64,000 nucleotides of DNA from NCBI RefSeq assembly GCF_001816165.1, contig NZ_MDZC01000133.1, positions 1-64,000 of the forward strand, in the 5' to 3' direction. The translations under genes and the position numbers were made by a program. This document shows, in pieces, positions 35,042 to 43,618 of this stretch (its first letter is position 1; the number at the start of each line of letters is the position of its first letter). Source of the stretch: Hymenobacter glacialis. Lineage in GTDB: Bacteria; Bacteroidota; Bacteroidia; Cytophagales; Hymenobacteraceae. The notes under the pieces were generated by a model. It was not told the origin of the DNA. It made no database searches and worked only from the letters and a program-made list of their open reading frames with translations.

Positions 35042-36910
35042 ATGTTTCAGCAAGAAGAATACGACGTTATTGTAGTGGGCGCGGGCCATGCCGGCTGCGA
35101 GGCTGCGGCCGCCGCGGCCAACCTGGGCTCGAAGGTGCTGCTGGTGACGATGAACATGAACACCATCGCGCAGATGTCGTGCAATCCCGCCATGGGCGGC
35201 GTGGCCAAGGGCCAGATTGTGCGCGAAATCGACGCGCTGGGCGGCCAGTCGGGCATCATCACCGACCAGACCATGATTCAATTCCGGATGCTGAACCGCT
35301 CGAAAGGCCCCGCCATGTGGAGCCCCCGCGCCCAGAGCGACCGGATGCGCTTTGCCGAAGCCTGGCGCCTGACCCTGGAAGGCATCGCCAACGTGGATTT
35401 CTGGCAGGAAGCCGTGACCGGCATCGTGGTGGAAAACGGCACCTGCGTGGGCGTGAAAACCCAGCTCGGCATTGAGTTCCGGGGCAAGTCGGTGGTGCTC
35501 ACGAATGGCACCTTCCTCAACGGCCTCATCCACATTGGCGAAAAGAATTTTGGCGGTGGCCGGGCCGCCGAGAAGGGCAGCCGCGGTATTACGGAGCAGC
35601 TGCTGGAGCTGGGCTTTGAAGCCGGCCGCATGAAAACCGGCACCCCGCCCCGCGTGGACGGCCGCAGCCTGGACTATTCTAAAATGGAAATGCAGGGCGG
35701 TGACGAAGTGCCCACCAAATTCTCGTACCTCGACACGCCGCGCCTCACCAAGCAGCGCCCCTGCTACATTACCTACACCAACGAGCGGGTGCACGACATC
35801 CTGCGCGAGGGCTTCGAGAAGTCGCCCATGTTCCAGGGCCGCATCAAGGGCCTGGGGCCGCGCTACTGCCCCAGCGTGGAGGACAAAATCAACCGCTTCG
35901 CCGACAAGGACCGCCACCAGATTTTCGTAGAGCCCGAAGGTTGGAGCACGGTGGAATGCTACATCAACGGCTTCAGCAGCTCGCTGCCCGAGGACGTGCA
36001 GTACCGTGCCCTGCGCGAAATAGCGGGCTTTGAGCGGGCCAAGATGTTCCGCCCCGGCTACGCCATTGAGTACGACTTTTTCCCGCCTACCCAGCTCAGC
36101 CTCACGCTGGAAACCAAGCTGATTGCGGGGCTGTACTTCGCGGGCCAGATAAACGGCACCACGGGCTACGAGGAGGCCGCCTGCCAGGGCCTGATGGCCG
36201 GTATCAACGCCCACAACAAAGTCAACGGCAAGGCGCCCTTCGTCCTGAAAAGGAGCGAGGCCTACATCGGCGTGCTCATCGACGACCTGGTGAACAAGGG
36301 CACCGACGAGCCCTACCGCATGTTCACGAGCCGGGCCGAGCACCGCATCCTGCTGCGCCAGGACAACGCCGACCTGCGCCTCACGCCGCTGGGCCACGAA
36401 CTGGGCTTGGCCTCGGATGAGCGGCTGGAGCGCGTGCGGATGAAAGAAGCGCAGGCCGCCGAGCTGGCCGAGCTGTTCCAAAAATTCGCTATCGAAATTA
36501 CTGAAATCAATCCGCTGCTGGTGGAGCTTGGCTCGGCTGAAATTCACGAGAAAACCCGCGCCGTGAACCTGCTGCGCCGGCCCAACGTGGAACTGGCCGA
36601 CCTGCGCCGGGCCCTGCCCACCCTGGACGAGGCCCTGGCAGCTTTTGATGCCGAGGCGCTGGAACAGGCCATCATCAACATCAAATACGAAACCTACCTG
36701 CAGAAGGAGCACCAGCAGGCCGCCCGCCAGCAGGAGCTGGAAAACTTCGTGATTCAGGGCCGGCTCGACTACCGGGCCATGCCCGCGCTCAGCCACGAAG
36801 CCCGCGAAAAGCTGCTCAAGATTCAGCCCGAAACCATTGGGCAGGCCTCGCGCATCAGCGGCATTTCCCCAGCCGATGTGTCGGTGCTGATGGTGTACCT
36901 TGGCAGGTGA
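35042..36910 (+). CDS. mnmG: tRNA uridine-34 5-carboxymethylaminomethyl modification enzyme MnmG (GidA)
   Basis: The 622-residue FAD enzyme works with MnmE to modify the wobble uridine of several tRNAs. The FAD-binding motif is VVGAGHAGCEAA at about residues 12-23. NPAMGGVAKGQIVREIDALGG, the cysteine motif in GLYFAGQINGTTGYEEAACQG and the C-terminal GISPADVSVLMVYL are also present. Length is normal. GidA genes are often near the chromosomal origin, and an origin-like cluster lies 3 kb downstream. Confidence 0.96.
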   Translation: MFQQEEYDVIVVGAGHAGCEAAAAAANLGSKVLLVTMNMNTIAQMSCNPAMGGVAKGQIVREIDALGGQSGIITDQTMIQFRMLNRSKGPAMWSPRAQSDRMRFAEAWRLTLEGIANVDFWQEAVTGIVVENGTCVGVKTQLGIEFRGKSVVLTNGTFLNGLIHIGEKNFGGGRAAEKGSRGITEQLLELGFEAGRMKTGTPPRVDGRSLDYSKMEMQGGDEVPTKFSYLDTPRLTKQRPCYITYTNERVHDILREGFEKSPMFQGRIKGLGPRYCPSVEDKINRFADKDRHQIFVEPEGWSTVECYINGFSSSLPEDVQYRALREIAGFERAKMFRPGYAIEYDFFPPTQLSLTLETKLIAGLYFAGQINGTTGYEEAACQGLMAGINAHNKVNGKAPFVLKRSEAYIGVLIDDLVNKGTDEPYRMFTSRAEHRILLRQDNADLRLTPLGHELGLASDERLERVRMKEAQAAELAELFQKFAIEITEINPLLVELGSAEIHEKTRAVNLLRRPNVELADLRRALPTLDEALAAFDAEALEQAIINIKYETYLQKEHQQAARQQELENFVIQGRLDYRAMPALSHEAREKLLKIQPETIGQASRISGISPADVSVLMVYLGR

Positions 36911-36999
36911 GTTATGAATTATGAGTTATAAATTATGAGTTGGCCTATCTGCCGCTCGTAGCCAATTACTCATAACTTATAACTCATAATTTATAATTA
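36911..36999. repeat. Type D AT-rich inverted repeat, copy 2
   Basis: The arms GTTATGAATTATGAGTTATA and the complement TATAACTCATAATTTATAAT flank a 30-base GC-rich loop. It begins one base after the mnmG stop and ends 6 bases before the next start codon. Confidence 0.82.
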
Positions 37000-37005
37000 G
37001 AATTT

Positions 37006-37911
37006 GTGTCCTACGAACGAATTGATAATTGCCCGGTTTGCGGCAAAACCGATTTCAAGAATAAGCTGGTAGTGGAAGACCGCACGGTGAGCCACGAAAG
37101 CTTCGCCATTGTGCAGTGCGCGGCGTGCAGCTTCCAGTTCACCAACCCGCGGCCGAGCGAGGCGGAAATTGGCAAGTATTACGAGTCGGATGCTTACGTG
37201 TCGCACAACAGTGCGGCGGCGGGCCTCATCAACCAGGCCTACAAAGTGGCGCGGTTTTTCACCATGCGCCGCAAGGTGGGCCTGCTCAATAAGCTGGCGC
37301 CCCGGCGCGGCAAGCTGTTGGATTACGGCTGTGGTACGGGCCACTTTCTAGCGGCGGCCAAGTCGGCGGGCTGGCAGGTGGCGGGGCTGGAGCCCAATGC
37401 CCGTGCCCGCGAAGAGTCCAGCCAGCGCCTGGGCCAGCCCATTGGGCAGGGCAGCCTTACTTCGTTTCAGCCCGGTACGTTTGATGCCATCACGCTCTGG
37501 CACGTGCTCGAACACGTGCATACACTCAACGAAACGCTGACCCAACTACTGGCGCTGCTCAAGCCTGATGGGGTGCTGCTCATTGCCGTGCCCAACGTGG
37601 AAAGCCTGGATGCCCAGCACTACCGCGAGCTGTGGGCGGCATACGATGTACCCCGGCACCTCTACCATTTCGCGCCCAAAACCATGGCCCAGCTGCTCAA
37701 AAAGCACAAGCTGGTGGTTCGCCAAACCCTGCCCATGCCCCTGGATGCCTATTACGTGAGCATGCTCAGCGAAAAGCACAAGGCGGAGCGGGCCGGTGGC
37801 CTGCTCACAGTGCTCAAAGCTGGCTACAAATCCAACCAATACGCGCAGCAGCACGCCGGCCAGTATTCGAGCCTGCTGTACGTGGTCGGGCGCCGCACCC
37901 CGGCGGCCTGA
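37006..37911 (+). CDS. SAM-dependent methyltransferase with N-terminal zinc-ribbon
   Basis: The 301-residue protein uses a GTG start. An N-terminal CPVCG...CAAC pair (residues 8-11 and about 43-46) suggests a zinc ribbon, as in sugar or lipid C-methyltransferases. The Rossmann motif I is LLDYGCGTGHFL at about 105-116, with ITLWHVLEHV and GVLLIAVPNVESLD as later motifs of the Methyltransf_23 family. The substrate is unknown; related Bacteroidota proteins lie in cell-surface and O-antigen loci, but no such genes are here. Confidence 0.85.
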   Translation: MSYERIDNCPVCGKTDFKNKLVVEDRTVSHESFAIVQCAACSFQFTNPRPSEAEIGKYYESDAYVSHNSAAAGLINQAYKVARFFTMRRKVGLLNKLAPRRGKLLDYGCGTGHFLAAAKSAGWQVAGLEPNARAREESSQRLGQPIGQGSLTSFQPGTFDAITLWHVLEHVHTLNETLTQLLALLKPDGVLLIAVPNVESLDAQHYRELWAAYDVPRHLYHFAPKTMAQLLKKHKLVVRQTLPMPLDAYYVSMLSEKHKAERAGGLLTVLKAGYKSNQYAQQHAGQYSSLLYVVGRRTPAA

Positions 37912-38025
37912 TGCGGCGCGGGCTGCCTGTACCGGGCGGCCAGTTGCGCTGGTTCGAGTGGGCGGGTTGCCGGCACTTGTAGCTTAGCCCCGAACGCGGC
38001 GGCTGGTACTATAACCTATGCCGCC

Positions 38026-38033
38026 CACCTTTG
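38026..38033 (+). promoter_or_regulatory. -7-like element upstream of the Big_5 lipoprotein gene
   Basis: CACCTTTG, one mismatch from consensus, lies 96 bases before the start codon at 38130. Confidence 0.35.
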
Positions 38034-38129
38034 TGGCCGATACTGCCCGGGCGGGTCCCGTCGTTGGGTGTTGCGCATCGGCGCGGCTGTCGTTTGTTGT
38101 TCTATTCACCACGCTGTTGTTGTTGTATA

Positions 38130-39766
38130 ATGTCCGTTCGCGCTGAACTGCTGGCTTTGCTGGCGCTGGTTGCCTTGCTGGAAAGCTGCGCCGCCGTGGC
38201 CCCGCCCCTGGGGGGGCCACGCGACCGCACGCCCCCGCGCCTCATTGCGAGCTCGCCCGATAGCGCGGCCCGCAACGTGAAGCAGAAGTTTGTGCGGCTG
38301 GAGTTTTCGGAGGCAGTTATTACCAAAGAGCTGAGCAAAAACCTGCTCATTACGCCCCAGCTCCCGCCCGACAACCCCTACAAGCTCCGCGAAGACCGCA
38401 ACACCATCACGCTGCTTTTTGAGAAGCCGCTGGACGAAAACACCACCTACAGCTTCAATTTTCGCGACGCGGTGGTGGACATCACCGAAAGCCTGCCTGC
38501 CAAGAATGCGTACCTCAACTTCAGCACCGGCGCCGTGCTGGACTCAGGCAAGGTGAACGGCGTGGTGACTGATTTGCTCACGGCTACCCCCGTGGCCGGA
38601 GCCAGCGTGGGGCTGTACCGCGCGGCCGATACTGCCGGGGTGAAGCGTGGCCGGCCCTACTACAGCGTGCTCACCGACAAGGAGGGCAAGTTTGAATTGA
38701 GCTTCCTGAAGTCCGGGCCCTACAAAATTTACGCCCTGGCCGACAAGAACAACAACGGCCGCTACGACGAAGGCGAGAAAATTGCCTACCTGCCCGAGCC
38801 CATCACCATTGCGGGCAGCCCCGCCGGCCCGCCCGTGGCGCTGCTGCTCACCCAACCCGACCAGCGCGCCCCCTTGGCCACCTCCCGGCAGGCCAGTCCC
38901 ACGCAGCTTCGCCTGAGTTTCAACGAAGGCCTGCGCGACGCCAGACTCTCGCCGCTGGGCACCAGCCAGGCCGCAGGTGCCGTATCCGAAGCCCTGCAAC
39001 TCACCGACCGCGGCCGGACGGTGGTGCTTTTCAAAACCCCGGACGTGGGCGATGGCCGCTACCTGCTCACCGCCACCGACAGCACCGGCAACGTGGGCCG
39101 CGACACGCTGCAGGTGAAATTCTCGGCCCCGCCGGCCACGGCCAAGAAGTCTGCCGCCCCGCCACTGTACACGGTTGAGGGCGGGCCACGTTCGGTGTTT
39201 CCCAAGGGCCAGGTGGTGTTTCAGTTCGCGGTGCCGGTGCGGCTGGCAGCTGGCAAGCCGTTCGGTACGCTCGTGGAAGACTCCATCCGGCGTCGCCCCC
39301 TGCGCTTGCCCGCCGACGCACCCTCAGCCCCGACCGCACGCAGCTCACTGTGCGCTTCAATGCCCGGGCCAAAAACCGGCTGGATGTGGTGCTCGACAGC
39401 ACCGTAATCAGCGCTGTTACGGGCCAGCCCCTGCGCCTGCAGCCCCTGCGCCTGGGCATCAGCGAGCAGGATGTGTCCAATAGTTTGTCGGGCACCATCG
39501 CTACTACTGCCAAAAGTTTTGATTTGCAGCTACTTGATGACAAGCTGCAGGTGGTAGCTACGCTGGCCAGCCCCAAGGGCACGTATTCCTTTGCCAACAT
39601 CCCGCCCGGTACCTACCGCCTCCGCGTGCTGATAGATAGCAACGGCGACGGCCGCTGGCGCGGCGGCGACCCCAACCTGCTGGTGCTCCCCGAGCCCGTG
39701 TACCTGCACCCCCGCCCCCAGCAGGTGCGGGCCGGCTTCGACATTGTGGAAGCCATTCAGTTTTAA
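38130..39766 (+). pseudogene. Ig-like (Big_5) lipoprotein with a single-base frameshift
   Basis: From the ATG at 38130 the protein has a lipobox (LLESC), a Big_5/SbsA-type Ig-like domain (RLEFSEAVITKELSKNLLIT ...) and a CRD-like region (NGVVTDLLTATPVAGASVGL). The frame breaks at about 39318: after LRLPAD the sequence GACGCACCCTC needs one extra G (GACGGCACC) to continue as GTLSPDRTQLTVRFNARAKN. The downstream frame then runs to 39766, ending in FDIVEAIQF. The joined protein has about 545 residues. As with blaI, the loss of one base in a GC-rich stretch may be a sequencing error. Confidence 0.8.
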
Positions 39767-39795
39767 CGGCAGTACGCGGCAGTAGTAGCAGCAGT

Positions 39796-39915
39796 AGGCT
39801 GGCGCGCGTCTGCGACGCGCTGCCGACTGGTATCGAGCCTGTGGCTCGCTGATGAACTACGCGCGTTCGGGCCATTAAAAACTGCCTTCCCGAGCCACAG
39901 GCTCGAAGCCAGCCT
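39796..39915. repeat. Type G inverted repeat
   Basis: The outer words AGGCTGG...AGCCAGCCT enclose TCGAGCCTGTGGCTCG / CGAGCCACAGGCTCGA. One arm contains an extra small hairpin (GCGCGTCTGCGACGCGC). Confidence 0.75.
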
Positions 39916-39949
39916 CCTCTACTCACGGCTACTCTTTAACCCTACTGGC

Positions 39950-40620
39950 CACTCAAAAACCACCGTTTTACCCTCAGTTACCCCCAATCGTGGATAACTA
40001 ATCATTGAATCCAGTTACTGACGGCCTTTTACAGGGGTAATCCACTAGTTTTCCACTGGTTTTCCACATCCATTTTGCGCTGTGGCTAATTTCGGGGATA
40101 ACCCGGGGGAAACACGGCAGCCACACGGGGATAAGTGGGGCACAAGTTTTTTTGGTGCTTTCCGGACCCGTACAGGGCAAAAGCCGCGGGGATAACCGTG
40201 GATAACTTCTCCACCTCATTTCGCCTTCCCACACGCCCATTTGCCGGGGGATAGTGAAAATGTGGACAGTGGGCCCATATGTTGAAAAGATAGTTAACTA
40301 ACTGATATAAAATATTTTATTTTCCACAATCGGGGTGTATAGCGCGTGGATAAGGCTCTGCTTACCCCCACGTTTTCCACGCTGGGGATAACCTCTCGAG
40401 CTTATCCACTTATCAACTGACCTAATGAGTGGGAATAAGAAGGGTTTTTTAGAAAAAAGATTTAACAAAAAATTAAGGTTGGGGAAAACCCGGTTCAAGG
40501 GTTTGGTCCCAAGTAAAGGGTTAATAAAAAAAACGGTACACCAAAAGGTCTAGTGCCGCTACCCAGCTGAAAAAGTGGAAAGCTGGCGTGGTTATCCCCA
40601 CGCTGGGCACTTTGCGTATA
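39950..40620. other. Candidate replication origin (oriC), main DnaA-box cluster
   Basis: This gene-free stretch holds many sequences close to the DnaA box TTATCCACA: CGTGGATAA at 39990, 40197 and 40345, TTTTCCACA at 40061 and 40320, and TTATCCACT at 40402. The related word GGGGATAAC/G or its complement is at 40095, 40128, 40188, 40384 and 40591. An AT-rich segment (40280-40325, GATAGTTAACTAACTGATAT and on) and another (40440-40480) could be unwinding sites. Neither strand has a plausible gene. A second cluster lies at 41776-41845. No dnaA or dnaN gene is near, but in Bacteroidota the origin is often separate from dnaA. Confidence 0.6.
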
Positions 40621-40627
40621 GTAGTCC

Positions 40628-41122
40628 ATGCCTTTCGACTATACCCTCGATTTCCACACCCTCGATTTCCGAAAACACCCCGAACTATACCGCGTGGGCC
40701 GCGGCGAGCAGGGCGTGCTGCTGGTGCAGCCCTACAAGGGCGAAATCCTGCCCCACTGGCGCTTCAAAGACGCCGCGGCAGCCACCGAGTCGTCGGAGAC
40801 GATTTACGGCTTGTTTGAGGCGTATTTGAAGGCCGAAGATTTCGTGGGCGCCGACATGGCCCGGAAATTTATCCAGATGGGCTTTACGCGGGCCCGGCGC
40901 TACGCCAACCACCGCGGCGGCAAGAAATACGACGGCCCCGTGCCCGACGACAAGAAAGGCCAGAGCGGTGCCCACGGCCGCGCCGAACTCCCGCGCACCA
41001 CCCACCCCGATGTGGACAAGGTGGAAGCCGCGGCCATTTTCAAGCAGAAGTGGGACGAGGCCAAAGCCCACCCCGAATACATCCGACAGAAAGAAGCATT
41101 TGTGGAGAAGTACGGCAAGTAG
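40628..41122 (+). CDS. DUF4385 family protein
   Basis: The 164-residue cytoplasmic protein matches DUF4385. It opens with FDYTLDFHTLDFRKHPELYR, GRGEQGVLLVQPYKGEILPHW follows, and the centre has GADMARKFIQMGFTRARRYA. The basic stretch NHRGGKKYDGPV suggests possible nucleic-acid contact. The function is unknown. It starts inside the proposed origin region, 8 bp after the last repeat word. Confidence 0.85.
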   Translation: MPFDYTLDFHTLDFRKHPELYRVGRGEQGVLLVQPYKGEILPHWRFKDAAAATESSETIYGLFEAYLKAEDFVGADMARKFIQMGFTRARRYANHRGGKKYDGPVPDDKKGQSGAHGRAELPRTTHPDVDKVEAAAIFKQKWDEAKAHPEYIRQKEAFVEKYGK

Positions 41123-41124
41123 AA

Positions 41125-41220
41125 CGTCATGCCGAGCGCAGCCGAGGCATCTTGCTCGCTTCGTCATCACGATTGAATTACTGCCCCACGCGAGATGCCT
41201 CGACTGCGCTCGGCATGACG
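41125..41220. repeat. Family A inverted-repeat element, copy 7
   Basis: 28-bp arms with the variant CGTCATGCCGAGCGCAGCCGA and GAGGCATCT. This copy pairs CCGAG/CTCGG where the others have CTGAG/CTCAG, a compensated change in both arms. Confidence 0.88.
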
Positions 41221-41250
41221 GCCTGCCGTATGACGTTCTGTGACACTGCC

Positions 41251-41258
41251 TACCTTTG
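41251..41258 (+). promoter_or_regulatory. -7 promoter element
   Basis: TACCTTTG is an exact consensus match, 24 bases before the start codon at 41283. Confidence 0.6.
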
Positions 41259-41282
41259 TACCTTCCCTTTTAACCCAACCCC

Positions 41283-41768
41283 ATGAGCACTACTCAACCC
41301 TCCAGCATCGAGGAAAACGAAATTATTCTGGGCACCGGCATGGGCCCCCTGCGCTTTGGCGCCACCATGGACGAGGTGCGCACCCTGGTGGGCGAGCCCG
41401 AGGAGATTGAAGAGTCTGACGACGACGACGACTTCGAGCACCAGGCCTGGAATTACCACGAAGAAGACTACCTGCTCTCGCTCTACTTCGACCGCGAAGA
41501 TGACTTCCGCCTGAGCTGCATTGAGACCGACAACCCCGGCATGCGCCTCTACGGCGAGGCCATCTACGGCCAGAGCGTGGACCAAATAAAGGCCCTTATG
41601 CAGCGCCACAACCAGCTTGAGCCCGAGCTGGAAACCATGGAAGAAGGAGCAGTGCGCCTGTCCTACGAGAAGTCGATGATTGACTTATACTTCGAAGAAG
41701 GCGAGCTGCAGTTCGTGAACTTCGGGGTGTTTATCAACGACGACATGGAAGTGCAGTGGCCCAAATAA
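41283..41768 (+). CDS. Acidic conserved hypothetical protein
   Basis: The 161-residue, strongly acidic cytoplasmic protein contains GTGMGPLRFGATMDEVRTLVG near residue 20, a pattern found in small beta-rich proteins of unknown role, and then SDDDDDFEHQAWNYHEEDYL. No family name can be given with confidence. It lies between the two halves of the origin-like cluster. The start and promoter spacing are good. Confidence 0.72.
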   Translation: MSTTQPSSIEENEIILGTGMGPLRFGATMDEVRTLVGEPEEIEESDDDDDFEHQAWNYHEEDYLLSLYFDREDDFRLSCIETDNPGMRLYGEAIYGQSVDQIKALMQRHNQLEPELETMEEGAVRLSYEKSMIDLYFEEGELQFVNFGVFINDDMEVQWPK

Positions 41769-41775
41769 GGCCGGG

Positions 41776-41845
41776 TTATCCACATTTGTCGCGGTTTTGA
41801 CTGTGTATAAGTGGACAAGTCACTAAAAACGGTGGGGTTATCCCC
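41776..41845. other. Second DnaA-box-like cluster
   Basis: A perfect TTATCCACA is at 41776-41784, TGTGTATAA (a known DnaA-box variant) at 41802-41810, and GTTATCCCC, the word shared with the main cluster, at 41837-41845. It follows the acidic protein gene and precedes the shared terminator. Confidence 0.6.
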
Positions 41846-41895
41846 CAGATTTTCCATTTTAGTAGCAAACGCTCGTTTGCTAATGAACCGGGAAT

Positions 41896-41930
41896 AAAAA
41901 AGGCTGCCCCGGTGAAGGGCAGCCTTTTTT
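41896..41930. terminator. Bidirectional terminator
   Basis: 14-bp arms AAAAAAGGCTGCCC / GGGCAGCCTTTTTT with a 7-base loop lie between convergent genes. Confidence 0.9.
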
Positions 41931-41952
41931 GTGTTTTGGGTGGTGGGGAACG

Positions 41953-43356
41953 CTAGCCAAGGATGGCGCGGAACAGCAGAAACAGCAGGCCCGACAGCAC
42001 CATGGTAACGGGCAGCGTGAGCACCCAGGCCAGGGCGATGTTGCGGACCATGCCGGGGTTGATGTTCTTCACACCGCGGCTGGCCACCATGCTGCCCGCA
42101 ATGGACGAGGTGAGCACGTGCGTGGTAGAAGCCGGCAAACCAAACTGGGTACTAACGCCAATCATGGCGGCCGTAACCAACTCCGAGGAGGCCCCCTGGG
42201 CGTAGCTCAGGTGCTCCTTGCCGATGCGTTCACCAATGGTTTTAACGATGCGCTGCCAGCCTATCATGGTGCCCATGGCCAGCGAAACGCTCACCATCAA
42301 GAGCACCCACCACGGGGCGTAGTCGGTGAAGGTGCGCATGTCGGCAATGGAGGCGTCGTAGGTTTTGCGGTCCTGGGTGCTTAGGCTTACTTTTTCGGAG
42401 CCGAGCAGCTTTTTGGCGCGGTTGGCAATGAGCAGGATGTCGCGGCGAATCTCGAAGCGGGTTTGCCGGGGCAGGTCTTCAATGTTGGTGGTATTGGCGA
42501 AGATGCGGTCGAGGTCGTTGGTCTGGATCTGGATTTCGGCCAGCATCTTGGTGTCGGCCGGGCTCAGTTCGTTGCGGTTCACGCGGGTCATCACGTATTC
42601 CACTTGCGCGAGGGACTCGCGCAGGTCGAGCGGGTTCTTGGATTGGTCGAGGGCAAAGTAGCTGGGTACGATGCCGATGAGAATCAGCATGACGAGGCCC
42701 ACACCCTTCTGGCCGTCGTTAGAGCCGTGGAAAAAGCTCACCAGCGTGCAAGTCACAATCAGCATAAGCCGAATCCAGAGGGGCGGGGGCTTGCGCTTGT
42801 GCGGCTCTTTAAAAATGGCTTTGTTGGGCACAAAACGCTTAAACAGAAACATCATGCCGATGGTGAAGGCAAAGCCCAGCAGCGGGCCCACCAGCAGGGC
42901 CAGGCCGGTTTCGCCGGCTTTGCCCCAGTTCACGGCCGCGCCGCGGGATTCTGGCAGCAGCGAAAACGCAATGCCCACGCCCAGAATGGAGCCGATAAGC
43001 GCGTGGGAGCTAGACGCCGGAATGCCGTAGTACCACGTGCCCACGTTCCAGATAATAGCGCCCAGGATGAGGGCGCCCACCATGGCAATGCCGTGGTATA
43101 CATTGGTATCGACCAGGCTTTCGACCGGGAGCAGGTACACAATGCCCATGGCCACGCCGATGCCGCCGGCAAACACGCCGATGAAGTTCCAGAACGCCGA
43201 CCACACCACCGCCACCCAGGGCCGCAGCGTGTTGGTGTAAATAACCGTGGCTACGGCGTTGGCCGTGTCGTGGAAGCCGTTGACGAACTCGAACGCACAG
43301 GCTGCCAGCAGGCATACGCCAAGAAGCAAGAGCACGTGAGGTTCTAAACCAAACAT
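41953..43356 (-). CDS. PiT-family inorganic phosphate transporter
   Basis: The 467-residue inner-membrane protein has about ten transmembrane helices. The PiT signature FVNGFHDTANAVATVIYTNTL lies near residue 24 (only its first 20 residues are certain signature), and the internal repeat FHGSNDGQKGVGL is at about 212. GLPASTTHVLTSS near the C terminus matches the phosphate-binding repeat of PiT. A central hydrophilic loop of about 100 residues (approximately 235-340) has no phosphate-regulator domain I recognise. It moves phosphate with protons or sodium. No phoU-like gene is adjacent. Confidence 0.9.
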   Translation of the reverse strand: MFGLEPHVLLLLGVCLLAACAFEFVNGFHDTANAVATVIYTNTLRPWVAVVWSAFWNFIGVFAGGIGVAMGIVYLLPVESLVDTNVYHGIAMVGALILGAIIWNVGTWYYGIPASSSHALIGSILGVGIAFSLLPESRGAAVNWGKAGETGLALLVGPLLGFAFTIGMMFLFKRFVPNKAIFKEPHKRKPPPLWIRLMLIVTCTLVSFFHGSNDGQKGVGLVMLILIGIVPSYFALDQSKNPLDLRESLAQVEYVMTRVNRNELSPADTKMLAEIQIQTNDLDRIFANTTNIEDLPRQTRFEIRRDILLIANRAKKLLGSEKVSLSTQDRKTYDASIADMRTFTDYAPWWVLLMVSVSLAMGTMIGWQRIVKTIGERIGKEHLSYAQGASSELVTAAMIGVSTQFGLPASTTHVLTSSIAGSMVASRGVKNINPGMVRNIALAWVLTLPVTMVLSGLLFLLFRAILG

Positions 43357-43395
43357 AAAGAAGGGATTAGTGAGTACTTAAATTGAATCATACGA

Positions 43396-43403
43396 CAAAG
43401 GTA
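43396..43403 (-). promoter_or_regulatory. -7 promoter element of the phosphate transporter gene
   Basis: The minus strand reads TACCTTTG, an exact match, 39 bases before the start codon. Confidence 0.6.
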
Positions 43404-43459
43404 GGGCGGTAGCTTACGGACGCTATGTTACCGAATTGTGACCACTGATAAAACGCGTG

Positions 43460-43556
43460 GTCATCCTGAGCGCCGCGAAGGACCTTTTCACGGGTGATTC
43501 ACTGCTCGATGCAAATTGCGCGGCGGTGAGAAGGTCCTTCGCGCGCTCAGGATGAC
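43460..43556. repeat. Family A inverted-repeat element, copy 8
   Basis: Arms of about 26 bp (GTCATCCTGAGCGCCGCGAA and AAGGTCCTTCGCGCGCTCAG) make this the same GAAGGACCTT subtype as copy 1. It lies between divergent genes. Confidence 0.88.
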
Positions 43557-43605
43557 AAGTGGGCGCGCCTTGTACGCACAAGTTTCAGCTTGGGCCACAT
43601 CGGCC

Positions 43606-43613
43606 TACTTTTG
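43606..43613 (+). promoter_or_regulatory. -7 promoter element of glyQS
   Basis: TACTTTTG ends 5 bases before the ATG, which predicts a leaderless or nearly leaderless mRNA. Confidence 0.55.
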
Positions 43614-43618
43614 TGGGC

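Noticed and set aside
37940..38010. Possible tRNA because of a GGTTCGAGT word
   Set aside because: No acceptor, D or anticodon stems can be paired around it; no tRNA or rRNA gene was recognised anywhere in the window.
39558..39926. tRNA-like appearance (ATGSIPVGS in translation) on the minus strand
   Set aside because: The sequence is part of the type G inverted repeat and does not form a cloverleaf.
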